Below, piece by piece: positions 44,413-52,439 of a DNA stretch of 64,000 bases. Within the stretch, counting starts at the first letter, position 1. Each line of letters begins with the position of its first letter. Origin of the DNA: CAVTRI01 sp963737075 (lineage in GTDB: Bacteria; Actinomycetota; Acidimicrobiia; Acidimicrobiales; Palsa-688); NCBI GenBank assembly GCA_963737075.1, contig CAVTRI010000002.1:2356001-2420000 (forward strand), read 5' to 3'. The notes under the pieces were generated by a model. The model had not been told where the DNA came from, searched no databases, and saw only the letters and a program-made list of their open reading frames with translations. The translations under genes and the position numbers were made by a program.

Positions 44413-45396
44413 GTGAACGCTGGCGCGTCTCCCAAAACGCTTGTCACTGCGCCCCTTCGCGGTGAGGGTTTTCAACGCCTTCGGCAGCTGGCGGATGTCA
44501 CGTACGAACCGTGGATCGACGAGGTGCCGCTTCGCATCCTGTCGTCGACGCAGCTGGCCGACCGCATCGACTCCCTGTCGGCGGAAGTGGTCGTCGTCGA
44601 GGCCGACGTCCTCGGCGCCGAGGTGTTCCAACGGCCGCTCCGGGCGGCGGCCGCGACGCGCGCCGACCCTGTCAACGTCGACATCGCGGCCGCCAACGAG
44701 GCGGGCGTGCCAGTCCTGCGCTGCCCGGGCCGCAACGCCGACGCGGTCGCCGAGCTCACTGTCGCTCTCTTGTTCGCGCTCGACCGCCAAATCCTGCGGG
44801 CCGATGCCGACGTTCGCTCGGATCAGGTGTTCCGCGACGGGACCATTCCCTACCAACGGTTTCGGGCGTGGGAGTTGGCCGGCCGGACGGCGGGTCTGGT
44901 TGGGCTGGGCTCCGTGGGCCGGGCGGTGCGCTGGCGCCTCGAGGGTCTCGGCCTCGAGGTGATCGCCCACGACCCTTACAGCGACGACGCCAAGACGTCG
45001 CTCGACGAGCTGCTGGAACGCTCGGATGTGGTGTCGATGCACGCGGCGGTGACGGCCGAGACCACCGGCCTCATCGGCGCCGACCAGTTCGCGGCCATGC
45101 GGCCGGGCGCTTTCTATATCAACACGGCGCGAGCCCAGCTCCACCACACCGATGCCCTCGGCGACGCCCTGCAGCGCGGCCATCTCGGCGGGGCCGCCCT
45201 CGATCATTTCGTCGGCGAGCACCTGGCGGCTGACCATCCGCTCGTCTCGATGGCCAACGTGGTGCTGACCCCCCATATCGGCGGGGCGACATGGGACACG
45301 GAGGCCCGCCAGGCGAGCATGGTGGCCGACGACCTGGCCCGGCTCCTTTCTGGCGAGCGGCCCCAGCACATCGTCAACCCGGAGGTTCTCCCATGA
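44413..45396 (+). CDS. D-2-hydroxyacid dehydrogenase (SerA-like)
   Basis: A 327-aa NAD-dependent dehydrogenase. Rossmann motif GLVGLGSVGRAVRWRLEGLG, active-site Arg in INTARAQL, and catalytic His in TPHIGGATWDT. No C-terminal ACT domain, so not a full regulated SerA. GTG start 44413, only 28 bases from the divergent kinase start. Its stop overlaps the aldolase gene (ATGA), so the two are co-translated. Confidence 0.9.
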   Translation: MNAGASPKTLVTAPLRGEGFQRLRQLADVTYEPWIDEVPLRILSSTQLADRIDSLSAEVVVVEADVLGAEVFQRPLRAAAATRADPVNVDIAAANEAGVPVLRCPGRNADAVAELTVALLFALDRQILRADADVRSDQVFRDGTIPYQRFRAWELAGRTAGLVGLGSVGRAVRWRLEGLGLEVIAHDPYSDDAKTSLDELLERSDVVSMHAAVTAETTGLIGADQFAAMRPGAFYINTARAQLHHTDALGDALQRGHLGGAALDHFVGEHLAADHPLVSMANVVLTPHIGGATWDTEARQASMVADDLARLLSGERPQHIVNPEVLP

Positions 45397-46049
45397 GGTA
45401 CGTCGACGACGCCCCGGAGGCGGTGCTGGCCGCAGCCAAGGACATGCTCCGCAAGGGCCTGGTCGAAGGTACGGCCGGCAACATTTCTGCCCGCCAGGCG
45501 GACGGCACGATCGTCATCACACCGTCTTCGGTGGATTACGCCGTCATGCAGCTCGACGACCTGGTGGTCATCGACATCGACGGGGCGACGCTGTCAGCCA
45601 GGGACGGCCGGTCGCCGTCGTCAGAGAAACTGCTTCACCTGGCCTGCTTCCGGGCGTTCGACGACATCGGCTCGGTGATCCATGCACATCCCGTCCACGC
45701 CACGATGTTCGCAGTTGCCCGGCAGGGCATTCTGGCCTGCATCGACGAGTTCGCGATCTTCGTAGGCGGGGACGTGCGCTGCACCGACTATGCCGCCAGC
45801 GGCACGCCCGAAGTCGGCGAGCAGGCAGTCAAGGCCCTCGAGGGAAGAGGGGCGGCGCTCATCGCCAACCACGGGATGGTGGCGGTCGGACCTCGGCCGT
45901 CGACCGCACTGCACATCACCGCCCTGGTCGAGCGCGGCGCCCACATCATGTGGGGGGCCAGGGCGCTGGGCCCCGCGCACCCACTGCCCGACCAGGTCAA
46001 CGACAGCTTCGCCAACATCTACGGCTACTTGCGGCAAAACCCGCTGTAG
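45393..46049 (+). CDS. class II aldolase/adducin family protein
   Basis: A 218-aa zinc aldolase/epimerase of the fuculose-phosphate aldolase type. GLVEGTAGNISAR (phosphate-binding), catalytic Glu in SSEKLLHLACF, zinc histidines in HAHPVHA and ANHGMVAVG region. It overlaps the dehydrogenase, and together with the divergent kinase it suggests phosphorylation and retro-aldol cleavage of a sugar derivative. Alternatives include L-ribulose-5-phosphate epimerase activity. Confidence 0.88.
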   Translation: MRYVDDAPEAVLAAAKDMLRKGLVEGTAGNISARQADGTIVITPSSVDYAVMQLDDLVVIDIDGATLSARDGRSPSSEKLLHLACFRAFDDIGSVIHAHPVHATMFAVARQGILACIDEFAIFVGGDVRCTDYAASGTPEVGEQAVKALEGRGAALIANHGMVAVGPRPSTALHITALVERGAHIMWGARALGPAHPLPDQVNDSFANIYGYLRQNPL

Positions 46050-46091
46050 TGGCCGGCCAGATCGCCGGGGCCCACCAGTGGGTTGCTGCCG

Positions 46092-46483
46092 TCAGCGGTG
46101 ATCGATGGCCACCTTGATCGCGCCCGTCTCGCCCTGACGAGCAATGGTGGCAAACGCGTCCCGCCACTCCGATAGCCGGAAGATGTGTGTGAGCATGCGG
46201 CGCAGGTCGACCGTGTGGCCGCGTTGTTGATGAGGGCGTCCAACCCCCCGAACGTTTCCCACGCTTCGACGGCCAGCTCGGCCGCCCGGTCGAGGTCGCC
46301 GAGGTCGGTCACCTACATCCGGCTGGCCGGGGCCTGCGCCCGGCACTCGTCGAGCACCTCGGCGAGGCGGTCACCACGCCGGCCTATGAGCCCAACGGTC
46401 GTCCACTGCGAAGCGAGCAGGCAGGCGGTGGCCGCTCCGATCCCGGACGAGGCGCCGGTCACGAGCGCAGAGCCGATGGTCAA
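46092..46483 (-). pseudogene. chimeric remnant: SDR 5' part fused to a zinc-ADH 3' tail
   Basis: Reading from TTG 46483 on the minus strand: an SDR start SALVTGASSGIGAATACLLA with the TGxxxGIG cofactor motif, then an in-frame TAG after PASRM, then VTDLGDLDRAAELAVEAW and the NNAA motif (LDALINNAA). The homology then switches, one frame over, to a zinc-ADH C-terminus: LRRMLTHIFRLSEWRDAF and GAIKVAIDHR, ending at 46092. It lacks the SDR YxxxK site and all ADH metal sites. The rest of 46050-46583 shows no gene. Confidence 0.7.
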
Positions 46484-46583
46484 GACAGACGATTCCCCCG
46501 AACGCCTGAAGGTCGCGTCATAGGCAGTGGCCCGCCAATGTAGGAACCGGTTTCACACCGGTCGAGAGACAACGTCGGCCGGC

Positions 46584-47984
46584 TTAAGCCGAGAGGCGCT
46601 CGATCGCGGATGCGTAGGTCAACCTGCTCGGACCGGGCGTGGTACCCCCCTCCGCCTCGCGGCGGTCGAGGAAGGCCTCGGCGGCGGCGACCACGGCAGT
46701 GTCGGACCACACCTCGTCGGGACGCGCGACGACATTGCGCATCCGCCGCAATTTCAGGGCCGCCGGCCCGGACTGCTTGGACAGCTCGATGACCACCGCG
46801 CGGATCTGTTCCGTCCTGTCGGGCGGCGGGAGCTCTTCTCCCCGGACCGCGGCCTCGGCGCGGCGCAGCATCGAGGCGTCCGAGCTCGCTTGGAGTTGGT
46901 ACCAGACTCCGATGTTGGCGTCCGTCCAGGAGTCGAATCTAAGCCCTAGATCGATCAGGGAGCCGGCCCCGTCCAGGGTGGAAATCAGATGCTGGACGTG
47001 GGCGAAGGCGAGCGAGACACCGCGGCCGAAGGTGGGGTTGGTGTGCATGGCGGCGTCGCCTAAGAGGAGAAGTCCGCTCACGATCGGCCCATTGTCGTCG
47101 ACCAGCCGTCGGTACCGGTTGTCGACGCGGGCCATCATCTGCACGCCGCTGATAGGTTCCCCCGCCCGCAGCCAGGGTGCCATAAGAGGGATCATCGCGT
47201 GCAGCCGTGAAAAGCCTTCCGTTGACGCCAACGTTTTCCGCAGAGGGTCGATCGCGGCCACAGCTGCCAACAAGCAGAAGGTTCCCCGATCCCCCGGGAA
47301 GGCCATCGCGGTCGCCCAGCCCAGGCTGGCCATGATCGGAACCGCGAGGTCTGGGTAGTCGGCGGCTGAACGGAGCCGGTAATGGCGGCTCAGGTACAGC
47401 AGCCCGCACTCTTGCCCAAGCTCGGGCACCTTGCGCAGGCCCCTGAGGGCAAGCAACCGGGGTGTCGGAGACCGGCGGCCACACGCGTCGATTACCAGAT
47501 CCGCATGGATCACGCTCCCGTCGTCGAGTCGAACGCCCCGCACCTGACTCGAGTCCTCGTTATCGTAGACCAGGTCTTCGACAGCGGTCTGGCACCGCAG
47601 GACTACACCCCTTTGCATTTGGACGACGCCTCGCAGGACTGCTTCGAAAGGCAGGCGCCGCGAGCAGATGACCGAGTCGTGGGGGCCGTCGCCGAGATCC
47701 ATCGGCAAGCGGATGGCTCCGGCCCGACTCAGCGCGTCGAGCACGTCAGGCGCCTCGTCCCGCAGCACCCGGACGGCGAGGCCCAGGAACGTGTGTGGCT
47801 GGCGGCACTGGGGAACACCCGGACGCGTCCATTGCTCGAAAACCTGCTCCGGATCCGACACCCGCGACGCCTTGTCGCGCTCAAGCACCGTCACGTTGTG
47901 TCCCCGCCGTGCGAGCAGCAGGGCTGCCAGCAATCCGCTGAGCCCGCCGCCCATGACGACCACCTTCATACCTGTTGCGCGCAT
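46584..47984 (-). CDS. FAD-dependent oxidoreductase (group A monooxygenase-like)
   Basis: A 466-aa flavoprotein. ATG 47984 with GGAG eight bases upstream is preferred. FAD dinucleotide motif VVVMGGGLSGLLAALLLARRG (positions 8-28 region; GGGLSG at 12-17), a DLVIDACGRRSP motif near 180, and the second FAD motif LLLGDAAMHTNPTFGRGVSLA. This combination fits PHBH-fold hydroxylases or geranylgeranyl-reductase/halogenase relatives. Substrate unknown. Upstream on the same strand is the zinc ADH. Confidence 0.85.
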   Translation of the reverse strand: MRATGMKVVVMGGGLSGLLAALLLARRGHNVTVLERDKASRVSDPEQVFEQWTRPGVPQCRQPHTFLGLAVRVLRDEAPDVLDALSRAGAIRLPMDLGDGPHDSVICSRRLPFEAVLRGVVQMQRGVVLRCQTAVEDLVYDNEDSSQVRGVRLDDGSVIHADLVIDACGRRSPTPRLLALRGLRKVPELGQECGLLYLSRHYRLRSAADYPDLAVPIMASLGWATAMAFPGDRGTFCLLAAVAAIDPLRKTLASTEGFSRLHAMIPLMAPWLRAGEPISGVQMMARVDNRYRRLVDDNGPIVSGLLLLGDAAMHTNPTFGRGVSLAFAHVQHLISTLDGAGSLIDLGLRFDSWTDANIGVWYQLQASSDASMLRRAEAAVRGEELPPPDRTEQIRAVVIELSKQSGPAALKLRRMRNVVARPDEVWSDTAVVAAAEAFLDRREAEGGTTPGPSRLTYASAIERLSA

Positions 47985-48125
47985 GATCACGCTCCATCTC
48001 CGTCGACCGATCACGTCGCCGTCGGCAGGCTCCATGTCTGCCGAAAGGCGCTCGTTATGGACGGTTACGGCCGTCGGCCCCGAACGGTTCCGCGGAAGCG
48101 CTCGAATTTCGGCGCCGGCGGTGGC

Positions 48126-49055
48126 CTACGGCTCGAGGACGACCTTTATCGCTCCACCAGCGCGGTCGCGGGCGGCGTCGAACGCCTCCGCGGCGGCATC
48201 GAGCGGGAACCGATGGGTGATGACTAAGCCGGCTACCTCAGGCCGGGCGGCCAGCACCGCGGCGGCGTTGTCGAAATCGCGGGAGGCTCCGCTGCGGCCG
48301 TACATGCTCGCGGGCACGAGCGAGATCTCGCGTGTGCACATATCCAAACCAGGCAAAACCGCTTCATCCCAATACGTGCCCAGTAAAGCCACGGTCCCGC
48401 CCGACCGGCACAGCTGCACGGCCTGCGCCAGCGCGCTGGTCGTCCCGGCCGCCTCGATCACGACGTCATATCCGTCGCTGACGGCGATCGCGCCGAGCGC
48501 GTCGCCGACCTCCTTCTGGCGGTCGTGGCGCGCCTCTAATGCCACCTGCGCGCCCCTCGACTGGGCAGCGACGACCGCCAGGAGCCCGAGCGCGCCGCCG
48601 CCAACCACGGCCACCCGGTGATCAGCTCGGATCCCGGCCCGGCAGACGCCGTGGATGGCTACTGCCAGCGGCTCGACCACACTCGCGTCGGCGAGCGCGA
48701 TACCCGCCGGCAACCTGGTGATTGACGTCGGCGGCGCCAGGCACAGTTCTGCCATGCCACCATCTCGGCCGACCCCGAACACCATGGACGCTCCTCGTTC
48801 ACACAGGTTGTACGCGCCGTCGGTGCACGCTTTGCATCTCCAGCACGGATCGACCGGTTCCACCGCGACCGGGGTCCCGTCCTGGAGGGTGCCGGCTAGC
48901 TCGTGGCCCATGACCACGGGCAGGCTCCAACCCAGCAGGTGCAGGTCGGAGCCGCAAATCCCCGCGGACGCCACCCGCACGACAACGCCTTCTCCAACGG
49001 GTGGAGGTCGGTCGACGACGCGTACTTCCCCCTCAACGGCCTGTACGGCGCGCAC
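48126..49055 (-). CDS. zinc-dependent alcohol dehydrogenase (MDR family)
   Basis: A 309-aa medium-chain dehydrogenase starting at GTG. Catalytic zinc ligands Cys in GICGSDLH and His-Glu in MGHELAG; structural zinc cysteines in CWRCKACTDGAYNLC; Rossmann motif VVGGGALGLLAV. It is shorter than average (usually about 340), with a compact coenzyme domain. Substrate unknown. Its start faces the Rieske operon promoter about 80 bases away. Confidence 0.9.
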   Translation of the reverse strand: MRAVQAVEGEVRVVDRPPPVGEGVVVRVASAGICGSDLHLLGWSLPVVMGHELAGTLQDGTPVAVEPVDPCWRCKACTDGAYNLCERGASMVFGVGRDGGMAELCLAPPTSITRLPAGIALADASVVEPLAVAIHGVCRAGIRADHRVAVVGGGALGLLAVVAAQSRGAQVALEARHDRQKEVGDALGAIAVSDGYDVVIEAAGTTSALAQAVQLCRSGGTVALLGTYWDEAVLPGLDMCTREISLVPASMYGRSGASRDFDNAAAVLAARPEVAGLVITHRFPLDAAAEAFDAARDRAGGAIKVVLEP

Positions 49056-49098
49056 GGCCGCTCACGATAGTGGTCACCTACCAGATGCGCAGGAGCTC

Positions 49099-49129
49099 TT
49101 GACCTCAACAATGGTTCAGGTCTTATGGT
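49099..49129 (+). promoter_or_regulatory. predicted SoxR-box promoter of the Rieske-AOX operon
   Basis: TTGACC (49099-49104) and TATGGT (49124-49129) form a -35/-10 pair with a 19-bp spacer, longer than the usual 17. The 18-mer CCTCAACAATGGTTCAGG (49103-49120) is an inverted repeat with one mismatch and resembles the SoxR box (CCTCAA-N6-TTGAGG). MerR-family regulators act on just such 19-bp spacers. The ATG at 49136 is seven bases past the -10, so the transcript would be leaderless. No merR/soxR gene is in the window. Confidence 0.6.
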
Positions 49130-49135
49130 GCTCGC

Positions 49136-50863
49136 ATGCGCGCAAGGATCGGCACCGTGGACGAGCTCCGGGCGAAGGGACACCTGGTGGGCAAAGTCGG
49201 CTCCCAGCCGGTGTGCGTGTTTTGGAGCGAGGGGCAGGCGTACGCGGTCGACGACCGCTGCCCGCACATGGGGTTCCCGCTGCACCGCGGCAGCGTCGAG
49301 CAAGGCCTGCTGACGTGTCACTGGCATCACGCCCGGTTCGACCTGGCCTCCGGGGGCACGCTGGATCCCTTTGCAGACGACGTGCTGGCTCACACGGTCG
49401 AGCTGGATGGCGATGACGTGTTCGTCGCCTTGCGCGGCGACGCCGACCCCGTCACCCACCATCTGCGTCGCCTGGAGGAAGGACTCGAACAGGGGCTGAC
49501 GCTGGTGCTGGCCAAGGCGGTCCTCGGCCTGGTGGACCGGCTCGGGCCCGAGGAGGGCGCGGTCGCCGCGGTTCGGGCGGGGGTCGACTTCGGCGTGCGG
49601 AATCGGGAGGCAGGGTGGGGTGCCGGCCTTACCGTCCTCACGGCCATGGCCAATGTGCTGCCGGCGCTGGCACCTGAGGACCGGGCGCTGGCCTTGGTGC
49701 ACGGGCTGGCGTTCGTGTCCCGCGACACCCGGGGCCGTCCACCTCGCTTCGCGCTGTCGCCGCTCGCGGCCGACATCGCCGATGCCCGGTTGGTGGCGTG
49801 GTTCCGCCGTTTCGTCGACACCCGCAACGGGGACGCCGCCGAGCGGGTGGTGGCGACCGCGGCCACTCCCGACGCCGGGCGGGACGAGCTCGCTCAGCTG
49901 ATGGGCGCCGCCGTGACGGACCACGTGTTCGTCGACGGCGGCCACACCATTGACTTTGTCAACAAGGCTTTCGAGGCTCTCGACCATCTCGGTTGGGACG
50001 CCGCCCGCACAGTGCTGCCCACCCTCGCCCATGAGATGGCCTCGGCGTCGAGAGCGGAGGAAACGGGCCAGTGGCGCCACCCGCACGACCTGGCGCGTCT
50101 GCTCCGCCCGGTCCAGGGCGCCGGTGTCCAGCCCGAGAACACCCAGACGGGAGTCAGCGACGACGACGTCGACGCCCTCGCCTGGACGGTCCTCGGCGAT
50201 GACCCGGAGCAGATCGTCGGCGCCCTCGACGCCGCGCTCGGACGGGGCGCGACCTACGAGCAGCTGGCGCGGGCGGTGGCGTACGCCGCAGCGCTGCGGC
50301 TCGTGCGCTTCCACCCGCAAAACGACCACGGCGATTGGGATGTCGTCCATCACGGCTTCACGACCGCAAACGCTACGCACCAGATGATCCGCCGGGCTAC
50401 CACACCGGAACTGGCACGGGGCGTGTACCACTCGGCGCTGAAGGTGTTCCTCGACCGGTTCCTCAACATTCCAGCCGCCCGCATGCCGGCCCACCACCCG
50501 CTGGCCACTGGCCGGTCCGACCTGGCCCAGCTGCAAGGGTGCTGGGACACCGAGGGCATGGTGGACGAAGCGGGCGCCATCGTCTACGGCTGGCTGTCTT
50601 CTGGCGGCGAGCGGGCCGCGGTTGTCGCCGCGCTGGGCTCGGCGCTGCTTGCAGAGGACGCCGACTTTCACTGGCACCAGACGTACGAAGCCGCAGTCCG
50701 GCAGGCGGCTGCTTGGCCTGAAGGGTCCGAACAGGCCGACCTCATCTTGGCCGGGGCGGCCCGGTTCTTGGCCGCCCACACGCCGACGCGCCGGGAGCTG
50801 GCACAGGTCGTGCGCATCGCCACCCGCCTCCGCCGCGGCGAAGCTCTCTACGAAGAGATCTAA
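49136..50863 (+). CDS. Rieske [2Fe-2S] protein with large helical C-terminal domain
   Basis: A 575-aa protein. Residues 1-105 form a Rieske ferredoxin domain: Cys42-x-His44 in RCPHMGFPL and Cys61-x2-His64 in CHWHHARFDL bind the cluster. The remaining 470 residues are helical and contain several His-rich segments (TLAHEMASAS, RFHPQNDHGDWDVVHHG, ARMPAHHPLA). The pattern DWDVVHHGFTTANATHQM faintly recalls questin-oxidase-like (DUF4243) proteins; this is tentative. No membrane segment or export signal. It probably passes electrons within one polypeptide to a second site. Co-directional with the oxidase 73 bases downstream, under the promoter at 49099. Confidence 0.8.
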   Translation: MRARIGTVDELRAKGHLVGKVGSQPVCVFWSEGQAYAVDDRCPHMGFPLHRGSVEQGLLTCHWHHARFDLASGGTLDPFADDVLAHTVELDGDDVFVALRGDADPVTHHLRRLEEGLEQGLTLVLAKAVLGLVDRLGPEEGAVAAVRAGVDFGVRNREAGWGAGLTVLTAMANVLPALAPEDRALALVHGLAFVSRDTRGRPPRFALSPLAADIADARLVAWFRRFVDTRNGDAAERVVATAATPDAGRDELAQLMGAAVTDHVFVDGGHTIDFVNKAFEALDHLGWDAARTVLPTLAHEMASASRAEETGQWRHPHDLARLLRPVQGAGVQPENTQTGVSDDDVDALAWTVLGDDPEQIVGALDAALGRGATYEQLARAVAYAAALRLVRFHPQNDHGDWDVVHHGFTTANATHQMIRRATTPELARGVYHSALKVFLDRFLNIPAARMPAHHPLATGRSDLAQLQGCWDTEGMVDEAGAIVYGWLSSGGERAAVVAALGSALLAEDADFHWHQTYEAAVRQAAAWPEGSEQADLILAGAARFLAAHTPTRRELAQVVRIATRLRRGEALYEEI

Positions 50864-50936
50864 CCCGCCTTTCCCGGCCCGGCATGTGACATTCCACCGG
50901 CGTGCCGTTTTCTTCCAAGGAGATAGCCTTGGAGGG

Positions 50937-51623
50937 GTGACGGAACCGGTGCGGGCCCAGGGTGCCATGGCGCACCTCGGCCACGAAGAGCTCGTCCAGA
51001 CCCAGCAGGCCACCCTGTCCTCGCCGAGGCGAAGGTACGACCTGGGGGCGAGGGTGCTGTTCGCCACCCTCGACGCCATCTACGGCCGTCCGCGCACGCT
51101 GTCGAAGTTCAAGGTGCTCGAACTGGTGGCTCGCGTCCCGTACCAGAGCTGGGAGCAGGTCGCCTACATCGCCATCACCCACACCCAGCGCCAGACCGAC
51201 CTGGCGAGGCGGATCTTCGACCGGGTTGCCGAAAGCCGTGCCCAGCAAGACAACGAGCAGTGGCACCTCCTGATCCTCGAAGAGCGCATCTCGATGCAAG
51301 ACCCCCACGAGGGCTGGCTCAAGTTCACGCTCATCCCGCAGGCCCTCGCGTTCGTCTACTACCAGCTGTCGTGGCTGCTCTTTGTGGTGCGGCCGGCGTG
51401 GAGCTATCGGCTGAACGCCGACTTCGAAGATCACGCCGAGCACGAATACGCCCTGCTGGTCACGGAGCACCCCGAGTGGGAAGAGGAGCCGTTCGCGAGC
51501 GAATTCGCGAAGGACTACGGCCAGTTCGCCACGGTGGCCGACCTGTTTCGCCAGATCAGCTACGACGAGCGGGTGCACAAGGAAGCGAGCCTGGTCCACA
51601 TGGCGGAGCCCCGCTTCCGCTAA
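50937..51623 (+). CDS. alternative oxidase, plastid-terminal-oxidase-like diiron quinol oxidase
   Basis: A 228-aa protein from GTG 50937. It lines up by eye with AOX/PTOX: FKVLELVARVPY (58-69) for FVLETIARVPY, DNEQWHLLILEE (105-116) for WNEMHHLLIMEE, a membrane-associated YYQLSWLLFVVRPAWSY, FEDHAEHEY (163-171) for VESHAYETY, and YDERVHKEA (209-217) for DDEAEH. The six diiron ligands are Glu62, Glu107, His110, Glu164, Glu211 and His214, all present. Family role: oxidises quinol and reduces O2 to water without proton pumping. A GAGATAGCC-type upstream region gives a weak ribosome-binding site; ATG 50967 is another start. Such enzymes are best known from plastids, cyanobacteria, mitochondria and some proteobacteria. 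Confidence 0.85.
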   Translation: MTEPVRAQGAMAHLGHEELVQTQQATLSSPRRRYDLGARVLFATLDAIYGRPRTLSKFKVLELVARVPYQSWEQVAYIAITHTQRQTDLARRIFDRVAESRAQQDNEQWHLLILEERISMQDPHEGWLKFTLIPQALAFVYYQLSWLLFVVRPAWSYRLNADFEDHAEHEYALLVTEHPEWEEEPFASEFAKDYGQFATVADLFRQISYDERVHKEASLVHMAEPRFR

Positions 51624-51629
51624 AGAGCG

Positions 51630-52400
51630 TCAGCCGGCCCTGCGAGCGGCGTCCGGCGTGTGCGCGAGCAAGAAGCGCCTGATCGTGGCAAGCGTGTTGT
51701 CGTGATGGTCCGGTCCCGCCCAAGGCGACAGCAGCTCGGCTGACGGCGCGAGGGAAGCGATCTCTTCTCCCACGGCGCGGGGGTGGAACTCGTCGTTGCC
51801 GGGAAGGACCAGCAACGGCACCGGGCACGAGCCCACGAACGCCCGGTCCACGCTGAACACAAAGTCCCCTCCAAACATCCGCTCCCGCAACCCGGCCAGC
51901 GCCTCTTCGGAGACGTCGGGCCGCGACCGTCGCAGCGCCGCCGCCCACCCGTCGAACATGCCGTAGAACGCCCTCCGGTTTTCGGCGCTCAGGCCGATGG
52001 GGTTCTGCAGCACGGCTGCGCTGATCCGCTCCGGTGCCGCCTGGCACACGCCGAGCGCATACGACGAGCCGATGCACCCGCCCATGACGTGCGCTTTTTG
52101 GAAGCCGAAGTGGTCGAGGAGCGCCAGGTGGTCTGCGACGTAGGTGCTCCAGCTGTCGCTCTCGCTGATCGGTGCCGAGGAGGCGCCGGCGTTGCGCTGG
52201 TCCATGGCGACCACCTGGAAGTCCGTCGTCAGTTCACGGGTGGGGTCGATCCACGGCATCGGCTGCCCGGGCGCGTCGGGCCGTTCGGTCCACATGCGGG
52301 CGATCGAGTTCATCCCGCCGGGCGCGAACAGCACCAGCGGATACCCCTCCCCGAAGATCTCGTAGTTGATACGGGCTCCATCTCGTTCCAGGACCGACAT
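51630..52400 (-). CDS. alpha/beta hydrolase with Cys at the nucleophile position
   Basis: A 256-aa alpha/beta-hydrolase starting at ATG 52400 (a TTG seven codons upstream is less likely). Oxyanion segment FAPGGM near 26-30; nucleophile elbow MGGCIGSSYA with Cys109 where Ser is usual (GxCxG); acid Asp in PGNDEFHP; His in GPDHHDNT. Cys nucleophiles are known in dienelactone hydrolases. Convergent with the oxidase gene, six bases apart. Substrate unknown. Confidence 0.85.
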   Translation of the reverse strand: MSVLERDGARINYEIFGEGYPLVLFAPGGMNSIARMWTERPDAPGQPMPWIDPTRELTTDFQVVAMDQRNAGASSAPISESDSWSTYVADHLALLDHFGFQKAHVMGGCIGSSYALGVCQAAPERISAAVLQNPIGLSAENRRAFYGMFDGWAAALRRSRPDVSEEALAGLRERMFGGDFVFSVDRAFVGSCPVPLLVLPGNDEFHPRAVGEEIASLAPSAELLSPWAGPDHHDNTLATIRRFLLAHTPDAARRAG

Positions 52401-52439
52401 CCCCCGCAATGTAGCGGGCAACCGTCAACTCCTCCGAGC

